Part shown: piece by piece, positions 5,259 to 7,585 of the stretch | How the letters are laid out: every line of letters starts with the position of its first letter | How positions within the stretch are numbered: the stretch's first letter is position 1 | Assembly: GCA_964638165.1 (NCBI GenBank) | Contig: CAZWYJ010000058.1 | Location: 1-7,585 of the forward strand | Direction of reading: 5' to 3' | Origin: 2-12-FULL-60-25 sp964638165 | GTDB lineage: Bacteria > Patescibacteriota > Patescibacteriia > 2-12-FULL-60-25 | Length of the DNA: 7,585 bases | Made by a program: the position numbers and the translations under genes | The notes under the pieces: model-generated | The model's input: the letters and a program-made list of their open reading frames with translations, nothing else | Databases searched by the model: none | What the model was told of the DNA's origin: nothing

Positions 5259-5846
5259 TTATGCCGTGAAGAGCGAATGCGCTGAGGGATCGAGGTTTCG
5301 AATGCGACGTTTTCCGTCAGAACCGAAAACTTCTCTCCGAAGAGTTCCTTCGTCACATTCCCGATCGTCAAGCCATGTCCGCCGTGGCCAGTTGTCGCTT
5401 TCTCCGCATGCGTGGAGGAGTGTGCCTGTTCGCAGGGAGGCGCAGTTGTACCGGATGGCATTCGTGGAAATGACGAGCGTGATCGGCGACTCGTGGGTGC
5501 GGATCTTGGCGAAGGATTGGTAGATCCGGAGCGGGATTTCGCCAAAGGCGATTCTGGCTCTCCGGAGCCCCCTCTGCATACCGGCATTGATCTTGGTGGA
5601 AGCGAGAATGAGTGTGCAGTTCGCGGCCAGCAGGTTTCGGATGGCCGGGTCCTTGTTCGGGACGTTTCCGCCACCGAAGGTATTCGTCTCTGACCCGTAG
5701 ACGATGAACGTCGGGAGGTCGTCTTTCGCCTTCCGAATACTTTCCAGATTCGCCGTCAGGCCACCCTCGTCGCTCAGGACGATGAGACGCCCAACGGCGA
5801 AAAACAGCTCCGTGTCAGGATCGTTCGGCATTTTTTCTTCTGGCAT
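5259..5846 (-). CDS. Protein of unknown function, probably frameshifted near its 3' end
   Basis: ATG at 5846 with AAAGGA 6 bases upstream; as read, 195 residues ending in TAA at 5259-5261. I do not recognise the family. Residues 1-135 look like a normal soluble protein with alternating beta and helix (ELFFAVGRLIVLSD, then TFIVYGSE, then CTLILASTKINAGM, then ITLVISTNAIRYN). Beyond about residue 135 the reading frame becomes Arg/Trp/Cys-rich and loses codon bias, while the frame one base on becomes convincing, with GHGGHGLTIGN, KELFGEKFSVLTENVAFET and SIPQRI. A one-base indel at about 5400-5450 would join them. The second frame then stays open to a TAG at 5156, past the terminator, so its true end is unclear. 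It may be a pseudogene, a sequencing error or a recoded gene. The N-terminal 130 residues are the secure part. Confidence 0.6.
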   Translation of the reverse strand: MPEEKMPNDPDTELFFAVGRLIVLSDEGGLTANLESIRKAKDDLPTFIVYGSETNTFGGGNVPNKDPAIRNLLAANCTLILASTKINAGMQRGLRRARIAFGEIPLRIYQSFAKIRTHESPITLVISTNAIRYNCASLRTGTLLHACGESDNWPRRTWLDDRECDEGTLRREVFGSDGKRRIRNLDPSAHSLFTA

Positions 5847-5893
5847 TGAAGGTCCTTTGGTTGGCGATGGAAGATTTTTCCCAAAGCGGAGTA

Positions 5894-5922
5894 AGTAAAC
5901 AGGAAATGACGTGATTCGTCAA
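5894..5922 (-). promoter_or_regulatory. Promoter candidate of the 5259-5846 gene
   Basis: On the - strand TTGACG (5922 to 5917) is followed after 17 bases by TTTACT (5899 to 5894), four of six matches to the -10 consensus. The leader would be about 40 bases. It lies just downstream of the glycosyltransferase terminator, which supports an independent unit. Confidence 0.4.
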
Positions 5923-5967
5923 GGAATCCGGATTCGCTTTTTATTCTTCGGGTTTAAAAAAAATGAA

Positions 5968-5994
5968 CAGCCAGCACGGAGTTCGTACTGGCTG
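5968..5994 (-). terminator. Intrinsic terminator after the glycosyltransferase gene
   Basis: CAGCCAGCACG (5968-5978) pairs with CGTACTGGCTG (5984-5994), 11 pairs with one wobble and a 5-base loop. On the - strand the stem is followed by TTCATTTTTTTTAAA. It lies about 78 bases beyond the TAA at 6073; the sequence between shows nothing recognisable. Confidence 0.88.
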
Positions 5995-6072
5995 CGTATG
6001 AGGCGGGTCATTCCGACGAGATTGATTCCTAGTAGATTTTCGGGTGAATGATGCGCGCCGAAACAGGTAGCA

Positions 6073-7431
6073 TTAGACGATGAGTGGTGGTGGTTCCAGA
6101 ACGCCGTCCTCTCCGGTGATAATCGCCTGGATGCGATGCGCACCATGCGTTGGCGCTTCGATGTATCCGTTCCACGCCATGCGGGCCAATGCCCCGCTAT
6201 TGATCCAGTCTTGGAGCCATTCACTGCACGTCTCCGGAGCCGCCATTTGGATGCCACCACCGACATTTTGTAGCCAGAGCCGGTTGAATTCTTCTTGGGA
6301 ACCGATCGGGGATGACATGATGATCGGAAGTCCAAGGCCGGTATAGAAAGAGAGTTCCGAGGGTTTGGTCCACAGAATATCCGTTCGGCGCAGAATTTTA
6401 TCGAATCCCTTAAAGTAGGCGTGGCGTTCCGGCTCGTAGTAGATTTCGATGCCTTTTTTGATCAGGTGACCGAGGCCGTTGATTCGGAGGTGGAATTGAA
6501 AGTAGCGCGCAATTTCTTTATGCGTTCCGGCAACGAGCACGAGTTTGAAAATGCCTTTCGTGATTTTTTCCCGTAGGGATTTTGCGATTTGGATGGCGAG
6601 CTGGCGTTGCGCTCCCGCGCCTCCGACCGTGAAGGTGATGGTGACCGGACGACTTTTCTTTTTGACTTTGCAAACGCTATTGCCGAATTCCGCTTCCAGG
6701 GTGCGCCAGTAGCGCTTAGTGAATGCGCCGGTCGGATCCAAGTTGCAGATGCGTTGCGCGAGATCTCCCTTTAATATGTCAGAATCAGGACCACCGATGA
6801 GCGCTTTTGGAATGGGAAAACCCGTATAGTGGATTTTATCTGCATGGACGCCATATAATTTAAGGCGTTCGACCACTCGGCCGGTCGGGGCGAAGTATTG
6901 AACCTTGCTTCGCTTGGGATCCGGCGGAACCCATGCGCGCGCCATGTCCGTGTCAGTCACGATCGTGTAGATATCTTCCGGGTAGCCATGGTATTCCATT
7001 GCAAGGGCCGTGAGCGGGAAGGTGCAGATCACCGGAAGTTTACGCGTCATCTCAAGCTTTTTCACGAGGTGCTTCATGAGACCCCGTTCAACGAGCTTAT
7101 AGCTCATTCGGAGCTGGATGCTTGGTTTGGAGAGATCTCGGCGCGGGTAGAAGGCGGGAATCTCTTGAAAGCGATCCATGGCCTCGAAGAGGAGATTTCC
7201 GAGTATGGGGATGGGCTTGAGTCGCGAGATGGTCTCGTACGTTCTCCGAGTTTCTCTCCAGAGGCGCCGATCTTCTTTTGGAATTCCCACGTAACGGTTC
7301 GATGTAATAAAACTTCCGTATGCAATTCCTTCAATGCCATGAGCCGCACGATCGTGTCCGTATCCCATGTCGGCGGATACGACCCACGCTTGCTTATGAT
7401 GTTTTTTTTCAGAAAGACGGTTGGGATCCAT
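6073..7431 (-). CDS. MGDG-synthase/GT28-like GT-B glycosyltransferase
   Basis: A 452-residue protein with GT-B fold features. The N-terminus carries VVSADMGYGHDRAA (17-30), the S-A-x-x-G-x-GH-x-x-AA signature of MGDG synthases and UgtP-type diacylglycerol glucosyltransferases. The second domain opens with TFTVGGAGAQRQL, G270-G271-A272-G273-A274 being the glycine loop. Near the C-terminus KPSELSFYTGLGLPIIMSSPIGSQEEFN matches the donor-binding region of GT28-type enzymes (the K-P-S-E and GSQE-x-x-N elements). Relatives move a sugar from a nucleotide-sugar to a membrane lipid or to lipid II at the cytoplasmic face; the acceptor here is unknown. No membrane helix is evident. ATG 7431 has no Shine-Dalgarno site; an extended -10 box lies 13 bases upstream. 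It forms a single-gene unit with its own terminator. Large inserts or divergence from UgtP make the substrate uncertain. Confidence 0.8.
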   Translation of the reverse strand: MDPNRLSEKKHHKQAWVVSADMGYGHDRAAHGIEGIAYGSFITSNRYVGIPKEDRRLWRETRRTYETISRLKPIPILGNLLFEAMDRFQEIPAFYPRRDLSKPSIQLRMSYKLVERGLMKHLVKKLEMTRKLPVICTFPLTALAMEYHGYPEDIYTIVTDTDMARAWVPPDPKRSKVQYFAPTGRVVERLKLYGVHADKIHYTGFPIPKALIGGPDSDILKGDLAQRICNLDPTGAFTKRYWRTLEAEFGNSVCKVKKKSRPVTITFTVGGAGAQRQLAIQIAKSLREKITKGIFKLVLVAGTHKEIARYFQFHLRINGLGHLIKKGIEIYYEPERHAYFKGFDKILRRTDILWTKPSELSFYTGLGLPIIMSSPIGSQEEFNRLWLQNVGGGIQMAAPETCSEWLQDWINSGALARMAWNGYIEAPTHGAHRIQAIITGEDGVLEPPPLIV

Positions 7432-7444
7432 ACAATTGTTTAAA

Positions 7445-7453
7445 AGTATACCA
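7445..7453 (-). promoter_or_regulatory. Extended -10 promoter of the glycosyltransferase gene
   Basis: On the - strand TGG-TATACT: a five-of-six -10 hexamer (7450 to 7445) with the TG of an extended -10. It ends 13 bases before the ATG, so the leader would be only about 6 bases with no ribosome binding site. No -35 box is visible, as is common with extended -10 promoters. Confidence 0.55.
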
Positions 7454-7497
7454 TACTAGGTCCGTAGGATCGTCTGTCCGTACGTGGCGAATGGTAA

Positions 7498-7511
7498 GTA
7501 GTAGGTAGTAG
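7498..7511 (+). repeat. Two heptamer repeats GTAGTAG
   Basis: GTAGTAG occurs twice in tandem at 7498-7511, followed by GTGGGG. The unit resembles the reverse complement of the CTACGAC heptamers at 7552-7585 (GTCGTAG) with one base different. Confidence 0.6.
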
Positions 7512-7519
7512 GTGGGGAT

Positions 7520-7548
7520 TTGACAACGCTTTTTCAGCCCCCGACAAT
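7520..7548 (+). promoter_or_regulatory. Possible outward promoter at the window edge
   Basis: A perfect TTGACA (7520-7525) is followed after 17 bases by GACAAT (7543-7548), four of six -10 matches. Transcription would start near 7555, inside the heptamer repeat, and run out of the window. Confidence 0.35.
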
Positions 7549-7551
7549 CTT

Positions 7552-7585
7552 CTACGACCTACGACCTACGACCTACGACCTACGA
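7552..7585 (+). repeat. Tandem heptamer array CTACGAC
   Basis: Four full copies of CTACGAC (7552-7579) and six bases of a fifth (7580-7585), with no mismatches, cut off by the window end. The 7-base unit does not preserve a reading frame, so it is more likely noncoding. Confidence 0.9.

Noticed and set aside
6898..7443. 181-codon + strand open frame, and other shorter frames over 6073-7431
   Set aside because: They are antisense to the glycosyltransferase, whose motifs are unmistakable; no ribosome site or family-like sequence was seen.
7494..7585. CRISPR array
   Set aside because: The repeats are 7-base tandem units without spacers, and no cas gene is present.
1..7585. tRNA or rRNA genes, insertion sequences
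   Set aside because: No cloverleaf with TTCRANY arm, rRNA-like sequence, transposase motif or terminal inverted repeats with target duplication was seen by eye.

Overview
The window is bacterial. It is gene-dense, with short intergenic gaps, standard-code TAA/TAG/TGA stops, ATG/GTG starts and many intrinsic terminators. Several genes lack a Shine-Dalgarno site and instead carry a -10-like box almost touching the start codon. Small membrane proteins of unknown role and heptamer repeats between genes would fit a Patescibacteria/CPR-type genome, but no marker gene is present, so that placement is a low-confidence inference. TGA works as a stop here: the membrane protease ends in TGA directly before a terminator. 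This argues against lineages that read TGA as glycine.

Layout. 1-57: a possible 3' end of an upstream gene, followed by a terminator. 134-1784: a two-gene transcription unit on the + strand, comprising a radical SAM/SPASM peptide-maturase-like protein, a previously unlisted 32-residue peptide ORF with a near-perfect ribosome binding site, and an 18-bp terminator hairpin. This has the architecture of a RiPP (ribosomally made, post-translationally modified peptide) locus. The maturase has all seven SPASM cysteines, but the first cysteine of the radical SAM CX3CX2C motif is arginine, one base away from cysteine. 1802-2533: an MNT-type nucleotidyltransferase with a helical C-terminal part. 2568-2602: a bidirectional terminator almost identical to the one at 65-99. 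2605-3129 (- strand): a small HEAGH-motif membrane metallopeptidase-like protein. 3289-4305 (+ strand): a single-pass anchored protein of unknown function, then a three-helix DUF4870/Tic20-like membrane protein.

4386-5846 (- strand): a GC-richer stretch with two unrecognised genes, each with its own promoter candidate and terminator. The second (5259-5846) probably contains a frameshift. 6073-7431 (- strand): an MGDG-synthase/GT28-like GT-B glycosyltransferase with an extended -10 promoter and a strong terminator. 7498-7585: heptamer repeats in both orientations and a possible outward promoter at the window edge.

The only genes with a clear functional link are the maturase and the peptide. 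No transporter or leader peptidase for the peptide is visible, so export and maturation would depend on genes elsewhere. The other genes look like independent housekeeping or accessory units.
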